From Brevibacillus choshinensis (GTDB taxonomy: Bacteria; Bacillota; Bacilli; Brevibacillales; Brevibacillaceae), in contig NZ_CP069127.1 of assembly GCF_016811915.1 (NCBI RefSeq), positions 3,447,001 through 3,511,000 on the forward strand: a stretch of DNA of 64,000 bases, written 5' to 3'. The position numbers and the translations under genes were made by a program. Below, in pieces: positions 18,519 to 27,759 of this stretch; the first letter of the stretch is position 1, and each line of letters begins with the position of its first letter. A model generated the notes under the pieces. The model saw nothing but the letters and a program-made list of their open reading frames with translations, made no database searches and was not told the origin of the DNA.

Positions 18519-19085
18519 CTAGACGTCTCTACGTTCGATGGCGAGCAAAAAGGGCGCCTGATTTTGCTGATTGACGTACTGGTATTTCAAGACGAGAAAG
18601 TCCAATTGGCTGATCGTCTGGCAAAAGGTTTCCACCGCTTCTTTTTCCACCTCACCAGCGGAATGACCCCAATAGATCATCACGGTCATGATGCCACCCG
18701 GACGCAGCACCTTCAGACCCGCCTCGATTGCCCGGATTGTACTGGCAGCCTGAGTAGTAATTTCTTTATCTCCTCCTGGCAAATACCCGAGATTAAACAT
18801 GATGGCTCCAACAGGCTCCATGACCGACTCGATTTCTTCATGGCTCGTGAGGCGCATGTCTACCCATTCCAATACCCCTTCACGCTCTAGCCGTTCACGC
18901 GTCTTTTCCATCGCCAGCGGTTGAATGTCATACGCAATCACTTTGCCAGCCCCCTGCACAAGCTGGGCGAGGAAGAGCGTATCGTTGCCATTGCCCATCG
19001 TCGCATCAATGACGGTTTCTCCTGCCTGCACTCTCTCTTTGATCAACTTGCGTGCAACCTCCAAAACATTAGGAAACATCTTCAC
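18519..19085 (-). CDS. mnmM: tRNA 5-aminomethyl-2-thiouridine methyltransferase MnmM (YtqB)
   Basis: The 188-residue product is a compact SAM methyltransferase of the former rRNA_methylase family (PF06962). It has the glycine motif VIDATMGNGNDTLFLA, the acidic strand-2 end AYDIQP, and the distinctive FNLGYLPGGDKEI segment. B. subtilis YtqB of this family was identified as MnmM, which methylates nm5s2U to mnm5s2U at tRNA position 34. ATG at 19085 follows GTGAGGAGAATG. It is separated from yheC/D by about 170 bases and follows the metallo-hydrolase gene by 32 bases, so the two may be co-transcribed. Confidence 0.87.
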   Translation of the reverse strand: MKMFPNVLEVARKLIKERVQAGETVIDATMGNGNDTLFLAQLVQGAGKVIAYDIQPLAMEKTRERLEREGVLEWVDMRLTSHEEIESVMEPVGAIMFNLGYLPGGDKEITTQAASTIRAIEAGLKVLRPGGIMTVMIYWGHSAGEVEKEAVETFCQTISQLDFLVLKYQYVNQQNQAPFLLAIERRDV

Positions 19086-19117
19086 ATTCTCCTCACTATG
19101 TAATGACCGCTTTCTTT

Positions 19118-19867
19118 CTATAGGTTAATTCCCAGCCCGACCTCTGCCACATAGCACTTCCCGGCGGTATAGGCCTCTGCTTGCCTGCGCACTTCAGCGG
19201 CATCGTAGCCATGGTATAGATGCGTGATCAACAAGGCTCGGCAGGCATGCTCCTGTGCCAATTCTGCCGCTTGCCTCACCGATAGATGACCGTTCGGTGT
19301 TTTTGGCAAATTATGATCCAAATAGGTCCCTTCGCAGATGAAAAGATCAGCCTCTCTGATAAAGCTTCCCCAGTTCGTTGCAGGACCACTGTCAGCCCCG
19401 TAGACCAAGACCTTGCCCCCGCACTCCAGACGCATCGCATAGCAGGGATCGCCATCTCCATGATCGGTACGCAAAAAACCGATCTGTATATCCCCAATCG
19501 TCACCGTGCTCTCCTCTCGTACCGGGTAAAACCTGGTCGCATCCCGATACGGCAGATTTTCTGCATGTGCAGTCGGTGTTTCAGGTGCATAGATGGGGAG
19601 AGGCTTCTCTGGATCCCTCTCTTTGAACAACTGATGGACCATTAGGCCATATTGAAGTACACCTACGTCCGCTACATGATCATGATGGTAATGAGAGAGA
19701 ATCAGGGCGTCCAGCTCATAAATAGGGAAATGCTTGCCTAATTCGGACAGCACTCCGCTCCCGCAATCAAGCAAGAGACGAATGTGGTCCGTCTCGATCA
19801 GATAACCGGGGGTCGCTCCCCCAGGTCCAGGATACGGAGATTGATAACCCAAAACAGTAACGCGCAT
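19118..19867 (-). CDS. MBL-fold metallo-hydrolase (YhfI-like)
   Basis: The 249-residue product has the metallo-beta-lactamase fold. The metal-binding motif LSHYHHDHVAD is at about residue 65, with later ligands in GADSGPA, CEGTYLD and THLYHGYD. The arrangement resembles the RNase Z/YhfI group of small hydrolases. The substrate is unknown; YhfI itself has no settled function. ATG at 19867 follows AGGAGTG; the longer frame is discounted. The ykvI-like gene is divergent 53 bases upstream, so the two promoters share that gap. Confidence 0.82.
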   Translation of the reverse strand: MRVTVLGYQSPYPGPGGATPGYLIETDHIRLLLDCGSGVLSELGKHFPIYELDALILSHYHHDHVADVGVLQYGLMVHQLFKERDPEKPLPIYAPETPTAHAENLPYRDATRFYPVREESTVTIGDIQIGFLRTDHGDGDPCYAMRLECGGKVLVYGADSGPATNWGSFIREADLFICEGTYLDHNLPKTPNGHLSVRQAAELAQEHACRALLITHLYHGYDAAEVRRQAEAYTAGKCYVAEVGLGINL

Positions 19868-19920
19868 ATTCGGATCACTCCTATTCATAGGATGGAATAA
19901 GGTGGGACAGGAGGTCTGAG

Positions 19921-20961
19921 ATGCAAGGATCATGGAAAACTGCATGGCAGATCGCTTTTACGTACATTGGAACCGTCGTGGGAGCTGGTTTTGCCTCTGG
20001 CAGAGAAATTGTGGAATTCTTTGTTCAATATGGTACCCAAGGCTTGATAGGAATTTTGTTGGCGACCGCCTTATTTATATGGGCTGGCACCCGTGTTATG
20101 CTCATTTCCTATCAAATCCAGGCCAATTCTTACCAGGAAGTCAGTACGTACTTGTTTGGTCATCCATTCGGCACGGTCTTCAACAGCCTGCTTCTAACGG
20201 TGATGTTCGGCACTACCTCCGTCATGCTCGCCGCAACGGGTGCGATCTTCTGGGAATCGTTCCAATTGCCTTCTCAGGTGGGCATTTGGCTCAGCATGCT
20301 CATGATTTTCGTCGTCACACGAAAAGGACTTTTTGCCATCCATCGTGTCAACAGTATCTTCGTTCCGATGCTGATTGCATTTACCTTGCTCGTCTTTATG
20401 TACACAGAGCCCTGGAAAGACCCCATTCTCATCAGCGAGTCAACCCGGCCATTGGTGTGGCTTAGCTCTCCCTTCTATTATGTTGCCTTAAATGTCACCC
20501 TTACACAAGCGGTTCTTGTGCCAATCGGTCGTGAAAGCACCAGTGAAAAACCCTTGATTGCCGGAGGCATCATCGGGGGACTCGGGATCGGGCTGCTGCT
20601 CTTCCTGGCCTTTAGTTCCTTAGCTGCGAAAATGCCCGGTATCCAGCAGGCGGAAATGCCCATGATTGCGCTGCTCCAGGGGGTGGGACGCGGCATTCCC
20701 CTTTTATTTTCCTTACTCGTCTACGCGGAAATTTTCTCTACACTGGTAGCCAACGTATTCGGACTTGCCGAACAACTGCGCCTGGTTACACGGCTGCGTA
20801 GCGCGACGATTTTACTCGGCATTCTTGTACTGAGTTACTTGATCAGTTTTATCGGCTTCAGCTCGCTCTTGCGCTTCTTATATCCTCTCTTTGGCCAGCT
20901 CGTCGTCTTTTTCCTGGTCATGCTGCTCTATCGCCAGTGGCGCGGTCGTACCCAAACCTAA
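19921..20961 (+). CDS. YkvI-type membrane transporter
   Basis: This 346-residue membrane protein has about ten helices. The N terminus (FTYIGTVVGAGFASGREIVEFF) has the broken-helix GxGFASGRE motif of the APC/LeuT superfamily, close to B. subtilis YkvI and to branched-chain and GerAB-type carriers. It is predicted to move an amino acid or related solute; the substrate has not been established for YkvI. ATG at 19921 follows CAGGAGG. It is convergent with korB and shares a bidirectional terminator with it. Confidence 0.78.
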   Translation: MQGSWKTAWQIAFTYIGTVVGAGFASGREIVEFFVQYGTQGLIGILLATALFIWAGTRVMLISYQIQANSYQEVSTYLFGHPFGTVFNSLLLTVMFGTTSVMLAATGAIFWESFQLPSQVGIWLSMLMIFVVTRKGLFAIHRVNSIFVPMLIAFTLLVFMYTEPWKDPILISESTRPLVWLSSPFYYVALNVTLTQAVLVPIGRESTSEKPLIAGGIIGGLGIGLLLFLAFSSLAAKMPGIQQAEMPMIALLQGVGRGIPLLFSLLVYAEIFSTLVANVFGLAEQLRLVTRLRSATILLGILVLSYLISFIGFSSLLRFLYPLFGQLVVFFLVMLLYRQWRGRTQT

Positions 20962-20962
20962 A

Positions 20963-20997
20963 TAAAAAAACCTCTCCCATAAAGGAGAGGTTTTTCA
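20963..20997. terminator. Bidirectional terminator between ykvI-like gene and korB
   Basis: AAAAACCTCTCC and GGAGAGGTTTTT form a perfect stem with flanking A and T runs, so it can end transcripts arriving from either side. Confidence 0.9.
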
Positions 20998-21005
20998 TCG
21001 AAACC

Positions 21006-21872
21006 TTAAGCAAATTCTGCAACCAGTTTCGCGAAGTCTTCATCAGACAAACGAATGTCTTGGTTTACCAAGCCTTCTTCTTTGAATCCATTTACAAGGG
21101 ACTCATAAGATTTTTGCTCAGTGTTTTGGTAGATCAGACCAGTGATCAAACCTTTGTGTTGCATGGAAGTGGACATTGCTTTGATACGGTCATGAGGATC
21201 GTAGCCTTCGATTGTCTCTACTGGTACGATGTTCTCTTTGAACCAATCATAGGTGTTCACTTTGTTGTAAGTTACACAAGGGCTGAACACGTTGATCAGG
21301 GAGAAACCTTCGTGTTGGATACCTTTTTCGATCAGCTCAGTCAAGCCTTTCAGATCGCTGGAGAACGATTGAGCAACGAAGGTTGCACCAACGGACAGCG
21401 CCAGTTCAACTGGAGAGATGGAAGACTCGATAGAACCTGCTGGTGTAGACTTGGTAACGAAACCAGTCGCGGAACGCGGAGAGGTTTGTCCTTTTGTCAG
21501 ACCATAGATTTGGTTATCCATTACGATGTAAGTGACGTTCATGTTGCGGCGGATAGCATGCACAGTATGACCCATACCGATTGCAAAACCGTCACCGTCT
21601 CCACCTGCTGCGATTACAGTCAGTTCACGGTTAGCCATTTTCACACCTTGTGCGATCGGCAGGGAACGTCCGTGAATACCGTGGAAACCATAGCAGTTGA
21701 TGTAGCCGGAAATACGACCGGAACAACCGATACCAGAGATAACTGCCAGATCTTCAGGCTCCAAGCCTACATTCGCTGCAGCACGTTGAATCGCTGCTTG
21801 AATGGAGAAGTCACCACAGCCCGGGCACCAGTTTGGCTTTACATTATTTCGAAACTCTTTCATAGTCGCCAT
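21006..21872 (-). CDS. korB: 2-oxoacid:ferredoxin oxidoreductase, beta subunit
   Basis: The beta subunit binds thiamine diphosphate in enzymes that oxidatively decarboxylate 2-oxo acids to acyl-CoA while reducing ferredoxin. The 288-residue product has WCPGCGDF at the start (iron-sulfur/TPP region) and the TPP motif AGGDGDGFAIGMGH followed by NQIYGLTKGQ(T)SP. No additional ferredoxin domain is attached. The ATG at 21872 overlaps the end of korA by 29 bases, indicating coupled translation. The pair sits where B. subtilis and B. cereus carry similar genes. 2-Oxoglutarate is the likeliest substrate by family, but pyruvate or branched-chain acids are possible. Confidence 0.9.
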   Translation of the reverse strand: MATMKEFRNNVKPNWCPGCGDFSIQAAIQRAAANVGLEPEDLAVISGIGCSGRISGYINCYGFHGIHGRSLPIAQGVKMANRELTVIAAGGDGDGFAIGMGHTVHAIRRNMNVTYIVMDNQIYGLTKGQTSPRSATGFVTKSTPAGSIESSISPVELALSVGATFVAQSFSSDLKGLTELIEKGIQHEGFSLINVFSPCVTYNKVNTYDWFKENIVPVETIEGYDPHDRIKAMSTSMQHKGLITGLIYQNTEQKSYESLVNGFKEEGLVNQDIRLSDEDFAKLVAEFA

Positions 21873-23622
21873 GTTTTACCAGCTCCTTCACTTCAGCATA
21901 AATTTCTTTTGGCAAGAACGGATTTCCGTCATATTTCAGCACGGATTCGATCTTCTCTGCGTTGCCTACGTGCTGCTTGAGAAGGTTTGTAACTTGTCCT
22001 TGGATGTTGTGTTCTACGACAACAACCTTTTTCGCTTTTGCAACAAGTGCTGCCATTTCCTCAGCTGGGAATGGGTGCAACAGGCGAATTTGGGCATGGT
22101 TAACCTTCACACCCTCTTGCTCCAGACGAGCTTTTGCTTCTTGAATCGTACCGATGGTGGAGTTGATACCCACAACCAGAACGTCAGCATCTGCATGAGG
22201 TGCGTCAACGGTTACAGCGTTTTTGAAGTTTTTCAGCACGCCGTTCAGTTTGCGCATGCGTTTTTCCATTTGAGCTTTACGGTTAGCTGCGTTCTCGGAT
22301 GGACGACCTGTTTGGTCATGCTCAACACCGGTAACATGGTGCAGACCGTATTTTTGGCCAGGAATTACGCGAGGAGAAACGCCGTCTTCGGTTACTTCAT
22401 AACGTTTGAACAGGTCGTTTTGCTCTTTCTCAGGCAATTCTTGTCCAGCCAACAGCTTACCACGGCGGATTTCCACTTGGCTGTAGTCGAAAGGTACAAC
22501 GGTTTGTTTACCCAAAGACAGAGTCAAGTCAGTCACCACGATAACTGGCAGTTGATATTCTTCAGCAAGGTTGAAAGCTTCGACTGTATCATAGAAGCAT
22601 TCTTCCACAGTGCTTGGAGCGATTACGACTTTCGGAATGTCACCATGAGTACCATAGATCATTGCGTTAACGTCGGATTGCTCGATTTTGGTCGGCATAC
22701 CAGTAGAAGGACCACCACGTTGCGTGTCAACGATGACAACTGGAGTCTCAGTGATACCAGCCAGACCGATTGCTTCCATCATCAGGGACAGACCAGGACC
22801 AGCAGATGCAGTCAAGGAACGTGCACCAGCGAAGTTAGCACCGATTGCCATGGTGATCGCAGCGATCTCATCTTCTGTTTGGATAACAGTACCACCCAAT
22901 TTAGGCAGCTTTTTAATGAGGTATTCCATTACTTCGGAAGCAGGAGTAATTGGGTAAGCAGGCATGAAACGGCATCCTGCTGCTACTGCTCCGAGAGCAA
23001 TCGCATCGTTACCGATCAGGAACAGCTGTTTTTGTGGATCTGCTTTGTCCAATTGGAACTCAGGCAGTTGGCCACCCGTTAATTCGCTTACAAATTCGAA
23101 ACCGCGGCGAATAGCGTCCATGTTCTTTTCAACCACTTTTTCGCCTTTGCGGAGGAACATATCTTCAACAATGACGCGGTAGCTTTCCACTGGGATGCCC
23201 AGGATTGCACTGGAAGCACCGATCGACACCATGTTTTTCATCAGGGAAGTTCCCAGTTCATCTGCAATTTCAGTAAGTGGTACGGTCAAGAAGCGAACTT
23301 CCTTCAAACCGTCTGGCAATTTTGGATTGAATTTAGCATCCGCGATGATGATGCCGCCTTCGCGCAGCTCGTGCGCATTGAAATCGATCGTCTCCTGGTC
23401 GAAAGCTACTAGGATGTCCAGATCGTCAGAAATCGCGCGCATTGGCGTAGTGCTCACGCGGATTTTGTTGTTGGTATGTCCACCCTTAATACGGGAAGAG
23501 AAGTGACGATAGCTATACAGATGGTAGCCCATCCGGTTCATCGCCATCGAGAAGATCTCACCAGTACTCTCGATGCCCTCCCCTTGCTGTCCTCCAACTT
23601 TCCAAGAAAGTTGACTAATCAT
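21844..23622 (-). CDS. korA: 2-oxoacid:ferredoxin oxidoreductase, fused gamma-alpha subunit
   Basis: The 592-residue product joins the gamma domain (residues 1-190, starting WKVGGQQGEGIESTGEIF and including SSRIKGGHTNN) to the alpha domain (about 200-590). The alpha part has the substrate motif RFMPAYPITPASEVMEYL and the conserved SGPGLSLM-like run TASAGPGLSLMMEAIGLA. The linked beta subunit is korB. A ferredoxin partner is not in the window. ATG at 23622 follows AAGGGTGG. A good sigma-A promoter lies 83-111 bases upstream. The operon is followed by a strong terminator beyond korB. Confidence 0.92.
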   Translation of the reverse strand: MISQLSWKVGGQQGEGIESTGEIFSMAMNRMGYHLYSYRHFSSRIKGGHTNNKIRVSTTPMRAISDDLDILVAFDQETIDFNAHELREGGIIIADAKFNPKLPDGLKEVRFLTVPLTEIADELGTSLMKNMVSIGASSAILGIPVESYRVIVEDMFLRKGEKVVEKNMDAIRRGFEFVSELTGGQLPEFQLDKADPQKQLFLIGNDAIALGAVAAGCRFMPAYPITPASEVMEYLIKKLPKLGGTVIQTEDEIAAITMAIGANFAGARSLTASAGPGLSLMMEAIGLAGITETPVVIVDTQRGGPSTGMPTKIEQSDVNAMIYGTHGDIPKVVIAPSTVEECFYDTVEAFNLAEEYQLPVIVVTDLTLSLGKQTVVPFDYSQVEIRRGKLLAGQELPEKEQNDLFKRYEVTEDGVSPRVIPGQKYGLHHVTGVEHDQTGRPSENAANRKAQMEKRMRKLNGVLKNFKNAVTVDAPHADADVLVVGINSTIGTIQEAKARLEQEGVKVNHAQIRLLHPFPAEEMAALVAKAKKVVVVEHNIQGQVTNLLKQHVGNAEKIESVLKYDGNPFLPKEIYAEVKELVKHGDYERVSK

Positions 23623-23704
23623 TCAGATTCCACCCTTTCAGTGACTGTGAGAAAAGCTGCCCATCTTACATAAGATGTGACAATTTTGTGCATAGACAGT
23701 ACCA

Positions 23705-23733
23705 ATTGTAGTCCTGTCCATCTAAAATTGCAA
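23705..23733 (-). promoter_or_regulatory. Sigma-A promoter for korAB
   Basis: On the minus strand TTGCAA and TACAAT are separated by 17 bases, 83-111 bases upstream of korA. A 24-base imperfect palindrome at 23767-23790 lies farther upstream. Confidence 0.7.
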
Positions 23734-23804
23734 GTGCTTTTACTCAACTTACTTTTGACCTGAATTTTAATGTTGAACTTGGTTCATTAATATATCTACA
23801 GGTA

Positions 23805-24743
23805 TTATTGTAGCACGTTTCCGAAAACACGCAACCAATTTCCTTGCACAAATTTGAATACTTCTTCCTCTTTATAACGTTTTAGCAAGGCTTCTAATAA
23901 AAGGGAGTAATCTCCCGCACAGGTGAGGTCTCCGTAGGTTTGGGAAATGCCATCAAAATCGGATCCGAAGGCGACATGGTCGACTCCACCTAATCCACAT
24001 ACATGATCCAGATGCCTCAGCAAATCGTCAATCCAAACCGTACGCTTCTCATTCACTGTAAAGAAGTCTACAAACGTGAGGCCCATTACGCTATCTTTCG
24101 CTATCAACGCTTTGATTTGTTCATTTGTCAGATTGCGAGGATGGTCACATAGCTGACGTGCATTGGAATGGGAAGCGATCACTGGCGCCTGTGAAAGCTC
24201 CATAATGTCCCAAAAGCCCGGATCGGACAGATGGGATACGTCGATGATCATACCTAATCGGTTCATCTCAGCGACAACTTGTCTCCCAAATCCGGTCACT
24301 CCTCCTGGATTGGGCTCGCCGCTGCCATCCGCGACTGCGTTGCCATGATTCCATGTCAGGGTCATTCCTCGAATACCTAACCGATACCATGTACGCAGCT
24401 GCACGAGGCTCTCCTCCAGCGCATGTGCTCCTTCTACAAACAGAATAGCCCCTTTCCGCCCCTTTAATACGCTATCCTCCAAATCCGCCTTGGTGTAGAT
24501 AGGGCGGAACTGATCGCTCGCTACCCGCTCATAAAATACATCGATCATCTCGAGCACCGTATGAAAACGACGGCCAAACGGCACTGACGTCGGAACGAAG
24601 CAAGCGAGTACCTGTATATCTACATTCCCTTTTATCAGATCAGGGAAACCTACGTGGATCCGTTTATCGCCTTTGTAAAAATCAATCTCTGGATGCTGCC
24701 ATAGCTTTCCCAATACGTCGCAATGTGCGTCAAATACCTTCAT
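23805..24743 (-). CDS. Membrane dipeptidase family metallopeptidase (peptidase M19)
   Basis: The 312-residue product is a zinc dipeptidase of the renal dipeptidase family. Metal and substrate residues are seen in FDAHCDVLG (His-x-Asp), FVEGAHAL (Glu), IIDVSHLSD (His) and IASHSNARQLCDHPRNL (His and Arg). There is no signal peptide, so it should be cytoplasmic. ATG at 24743 follows AAGGAGAG. It follows spoVS but is separated from it by a terminator. Natural substrates of bacterial M19 enzymes vary, including L,D- and D-amino-acid dipeptides from wall turnover. Confidence 0.88.
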   Translation of the reverse strand: MKVFDAHCDVLGKLWQHPEIDFYKGDKRIHVGFPDLIKGNVDIQVLACFVPTSVPFGRRFHTVLEMIDVFYERVASDQFRPIYTKADLEDSVLKGRKGAILFVEGAHALEESLVQLRTWYRLGIRGMTLTWNHGNAVADGSGEPNPGGVTGFGRQVVAEMNRLGMIIDVSHLSDPGFWDIMELSQAPVIASHSNARQLCDHPRNLTNEQIKALIAKDSVMGLTFVDFFTVNEKRTVWIDDLLRHLDHVCGLGGVDHVAFGSDFDGISQTYGDLTCAGDYSLLLEALLKRYKEEEVFKFVQGNWLRVFGNVLQ

Positions 24744-24776
24744 GACCAACTCTCCTTCTTCTTTTGCGCAGACAAA

Positions 24777-24812
24777 CGAAAAAACCTGTTCATTCGTTGA
24801 ACAAACAGGCCA
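24777..24812 (-). terminator. Rho-independent terminator of spoVS
   Basis: CCTGTTTGTTCA and TGAACAGG form a stem on the minus strand followed by TTTTTT, between spoVS and the dipeptidase. Confidence 0.8.
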
Positions 24813-24833
24813 GCCAAACGGTGTTCACTTGTA

Positions 24834-25094
24834 CTATCTGGGTTCTACGATTAGTTTGATTGCAGTTCGTTCTTCTCCATCAATCACGATGTCGGTAAAG
24901 GCTGGAATACAAATGAGGTCAACTCCACTCGGCGCTACGAACCCTCGTGCGATTGCTACTGCCTTCACTGCTTGGTTAAGCGCCCCAGCGCCAATAGCTT
25001 GGATCTCAGCCGCCCCGCGTTCGCGAAGCACGCCGGCAAGGGCACCAGCAACGGAATTGGGGTTAGACTTTGCTGAAACTTTTAATACTTCCAT
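24834..25094 (-). CDS. spoVS: Stage V sporulation protein S
   Basis: SpoVS is a small nucleic-acid-binding protein of the Alba-like fold, required in B. subtilis for progress to coat assembly. The 86-residue product is nearly identical to known SpoVS, with KVSAKSNPNSVAGALAG and GAGALNQAVKAVAIARGFVAP. The start at 25094 gives the usual MEVLKVS N terminus; the longer frame is rejected because family length is exactly 86. A close match to a sigma-H promoter lies 47-75 bases upstream, in line with its known sigma-H control. Confidence 0.97.
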   Translation of the reverse strand: MEVLKVSAKSNPNSVAGALAGVLRERGAAEIQAIGAGALNQAVKAVAIARGFVAPSGVDLICIPAFTDIVIDGEERTAIKLIVEPR

Positions 25095-25140
25095 CCTTTT
25101 GAACCTCCCGTCTGATAGGAATCCTGTCATCATTAGAATG

Positions 25141-25169
25141 ATATTCGCATAACCCCTAAAAATTCCTGC
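25141..25169 (-). promoter_or_regulatory. Candidate sigma-H promoter for spoVS
   Basis: On the minus strand GCAGGAATT (consensus RnAGGAwww) is followed after 11 bases by TGCGAATAT (consensus RnnGAATww, one mismatch). Confidence 0.65.
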
Positions 25170-25211
25170 TAACTGTCATGAAAGATTCAAAAAATTCTAA
25201 TCTTATTCATA

Positions 25212-26006
25212 TTATTCCATAAACGGGTGGTCGGCGTCAATTCGGATTCGCTCCAATTTTTTCGCGTTCCCATTCGCTTTGTCGAGAGTAATCAAAACGG
25301 CGTTTAGTTGAGCGGGATCTGGCGCTACTTCAAACCGCACCGGAAGCTGCGTCAAAAACTTTTTGATAACCGCTTCCCTCTCCATTCCCAAGATCCCGTT
25401 GCTCGGACCGCACATGCCGACATCGCACAAAAATCCGGTTCCCTGCGGAAGGACTCGTTCATCCGCTGTTTGCACATGTGTATGGGTTCCTACTACCGCA
25501 CTCACTCTTCCATCCAAGTACCAAGCCATCGCTTGCTTCTCGGAAGTGACCTCAGCGTGGAAGTCGACAAAAATGTATTTCGTACGCTTCCTCGCTTGCT
25601 CCACCAATTTGTCAGCCATCTTGAACGGACAATCCAATGGTGGCAAAAAGGTGCGCCCCTGCAGATTGATGACCGCCAGCTCACCCTCGGATTGCTTGAT
25701 GTACGTGATTCCTTTTCCTGGTGCCCCCTCAGGAAAATTCGCGGGACGGATCATGCGCGGCTCATCATCGATAAAATCAAAGATTTCTTTCTGGTCCCAT
25801 GTATGATTGCCCAGTGTGATGGCATGCACACCAAGCTCAAACAGCTCTTTCGTGATCTTTTCCGTAATTCCTCTGCCGTGAGCGGCATTTTCCCCGTTTG
25901 CGACGATAAATGTGGGCTGGTATTTTCTTTTTAAGAGCGGTAGGTACGTTTTAACCATTTCCCTTCCAGGGGAGCCCATGATATCTCCAAGAAACAACAA
26001 CTTCAT
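25212..26006 (-). CDS. ymdB: 2',3'-cyclic-nucleotide phosphodiesterase YmdB family
   Basis: YmdB is a binuclear metallophosphoesterase (TIGR00282) that affects biofilm and motility choice in B. subtilis. The 264-residue product has GDIMGSPGR (Asp ligand), VANGENAAHGRG (Asn/His), LGNHTWDQ (Asn-His) and late HTHVQTADE metal ligands. ATG at 26006 follows GAGGTGATAGGG. It lies 105 bases after rny, the ancient rny-ymdB pair; a terminator at the rny stop implies partial uncoupling or readthrough. Confidence 0.93.
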   Translation of the reverse strand: MKLLFLGDIMGSPGREMVKTYLPLLKRKYQPTFIVANGENAAHGRGITEKITKELFELGVHAITLGNHTWDQKEIFDFIDDEPRMIRPANFPEGAPGKGITYIKQSEGELAVINLQGRTFLPPLDCPFKMADKLVEQARKRTKYIFVDFHAEVTSEKQAMAWYLDGRVSAVVGTHTHVQTADERVLPQGTGFLCDVGMCGPSNGILGMEREAVIKKFLTQLPVRFEVAPDPAQLNAVLITLDKANGNAKKLERIRIDADHPFME

Positions 26007-26081
26007 TCCCTATCACCTCAACTGCTAGTATACACAACGGAGGAAAGATAAAAAAACCTTTCCCGAAACCTGTCCAAGATT

Positions 26082-26115
26082 AGAAAAAAAGTAAAGTGGC
26101 ATTTCGCCACTTTAC
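26082..26115 (-). terminator. Rho-independent terminator overlapping rny stop codon
   Basis: GTAAAGTGGC (26091-26100) pairs with GCCACTTTAC (26106-26115), followed on the minus strand by a run of T. The rny TAA (26112-26114) lies inside the 5' arm, so terminating ribosomes would cover it. Confidence 0.85.
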
Positions 26116-27653
26116 TTTGCATACTCAACCGCCCGCGTTTCACGGATAACCGTGACTTTGATATGACCAGGATAGTCGAGTTCATTTTCGATTCGTTTCG
26201 TGATATCACGAGCCAAGCGTGTCGCTTCTGCATCGTCAATCTTCTCAGGCTGAACCATTACGCGGATTTCGCGTCCAGCTTGAATCGCATAAGACTTCTC
26301 TACTCCATCGAACGACTCAGAGATCTCTTCCAGCTTCTCTAAACGTCTGATATAGGTTTCCAATGTCTCACGGCGTGCGCCTGGACGAGCAGCAGACAAT
26401 GCATCCGCAGCTCCTACCAGCATAGCGATAACGGAGGTTGGCTCTGTATCACCATGGTGCGATGCGATACTGTTGATAACCACTTGATGCTCATTGTACT
26501 TCTTGGCCAACTCCACACCGATTTCCACGTGGGAGCCTTCGACTTCGTGGTCGATCGCTTTTCCGATATCGTGAAGAAGACCAGCGCGTTTCGCGAGTTT
26601 GACATCTTCTTTCAATTCGGCTGCCATCAATCCTGCGAGGTGCGCTACTTCCATCGAGTGCTTCAGTACGTTTTGACCGTAGCTTGTACGATAACGCAAA
26701 CGACCAAGGATCTTGATCAGGTCCGGATGCAATCCGTGTACACCGGTTTCAAACGTCGCTTGTTCCCCATACTCACGGATTCGCTCGTCCACTTCACGGC
26801 GCGCCTTCTCCACCATTTCCTCAATGCGGGCTGGGTGAATGCGTCCATCAGCGACCAGCTTGTCCAAAGCAGTCTTAGCAATTTCCCGACGAATCGGGTC
26901 AAAACCAGACAGGATCACAGCTTCAGGGGTATCGTCGATAATAAGATCAATACCCGTCAACGTTTCCAGTGCGCGAATGTTACGTCCTTCACGACCGATG
27001 ATCCGTCCCTTCATCTCATCGTTTGGCAGGGTAACGACGGAAACAGTCGTCTCCGCTACATGATCTGCCGCACAACGCTGAATGGAAGTCGTAATGATTT
27101 CACGAGCTCGTTTGTCCGCTTCTTCTTTGGCTTGTGTCTCAATCTCTTTGATCATCACAGCCATTTCATGGCGAACCGTATTTTCAACGTCTGTCAGAAT
27201 GATATTTTTCGCCTCATCCTGTGTCAGTCCAGAAATACGCTCCAACTCAGAAACTTGTTCTTTATATAAGTGCTCTACCTTGCTTTGCAATTCTGCGATG
27301 GCTCTGTCGCGATCAGACAATTCTTCTTCTTTACGCTCCAGCTGTTCCATCTTGCGGTCCAACGATTCTTCTTTTTGCAGGATTCGACGTTCCTGACGTT
27401 GTATCTCGTTGCGCCGCTCGCGCAGTTCGGTTTCCGCCTCTGAACGAAGCTTGAAAACTTCATCCTTGGCTTCGAGTACCTTTTCTTTTTTAACGGCTTC
27501 GGCGTCCCGTTTCGCTTCTTCTACGATCTGTCTAGCAGCTTCTTCCGCGCTAGAGATCTTCGCTTCCGCAATGGATTTGCGTGTGAAGTAGCCGGCACCC
27601 GCACCGATGAGCAGAGCGATGAGCACAATGACTACAGTTAGAATAGGATCCAT
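26112..27653 (-). CDS. rny: Ribonuclease Y
   Basis: RNase Y is the membrane-anchored endonuclease that starts decay of many mRNAs. The 513-residue product shows an N-terminal transmembrane helix ([18 protein letters not shown]), a long charged coiled coil (about 25-200), a KH domain with [15 protein letters not shown], and an HD domain with [10 protein letters not shown] and [12 protein letters not shown]. Sequence matches B. subtilis Rny from its first residues, so the ATG at 27653 is secure. However the perfect AAGGAGG lies about 15 bases away and is better placed for a tiny overlapping frame (see findings). A sigma-A promoter about 230 bases upstream and a terminator-like hairpin in between suggest leader control. 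Confidence 0.96.
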   Translation of the reverse strand: MDPILTVVIVLIALLIGAGAGYFTRKSIAEAKISSAEEAARQIVEEAKRDAEAVKKEKVLEAKDEVFKLRSEAETELRERRNEIQRQERRILQKEESLDRKMEQLERKEEELSDRDRAIAELQSKVEHLYKEQVSELERISGLTQDEAKNIILTDVENTVRHEMAVMIKEIETQAKEEADKRAREIITTSIQRCAADHVAETTVSVVTLPNDEMKGRIIGREGRNIRALETLTGIDLIIDDTPEAVILSGFDPIRREIAKTALDKLVADGRIHPARIEEMVEKARREVDERIREYGEQATFETGVHGLHPDLIKILGRLRYRTSYGQNVLKHSMEVAHLAGLMAAELKEDVKLAKRAGLLHDIGKAIDHEVEGSHVEIGVELAKKYNEHQVVINSIASHHGDTEPTSVIAMLVGAADALSAARPGARRETLETYIRRLEKLEEISESFDGVEKSYAIQAGREIRVMVQPEKIDDAEATRLARDITKRIENELDYPGHIKVTVIRETRAVEYAK

Positions 27654-27759
27654 AGGTTCTTCATTTCACCTCCTTATGGTAAGACATCTCCCCGCTTTCC
27701 AAGCATTCGTTTTTCATGGAGTGCCGCTGTCGTTTTGATCAACCATCGGACATTCGACT

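Noticed and set aside
23767..23790. Palindrome with GAAC and GTTC upstream of korA considered as LexA box
   Set aside because: The half sites are 3 bases apart instead of 4 and the outer C and G are missing, so it does not fit the SOS operator.
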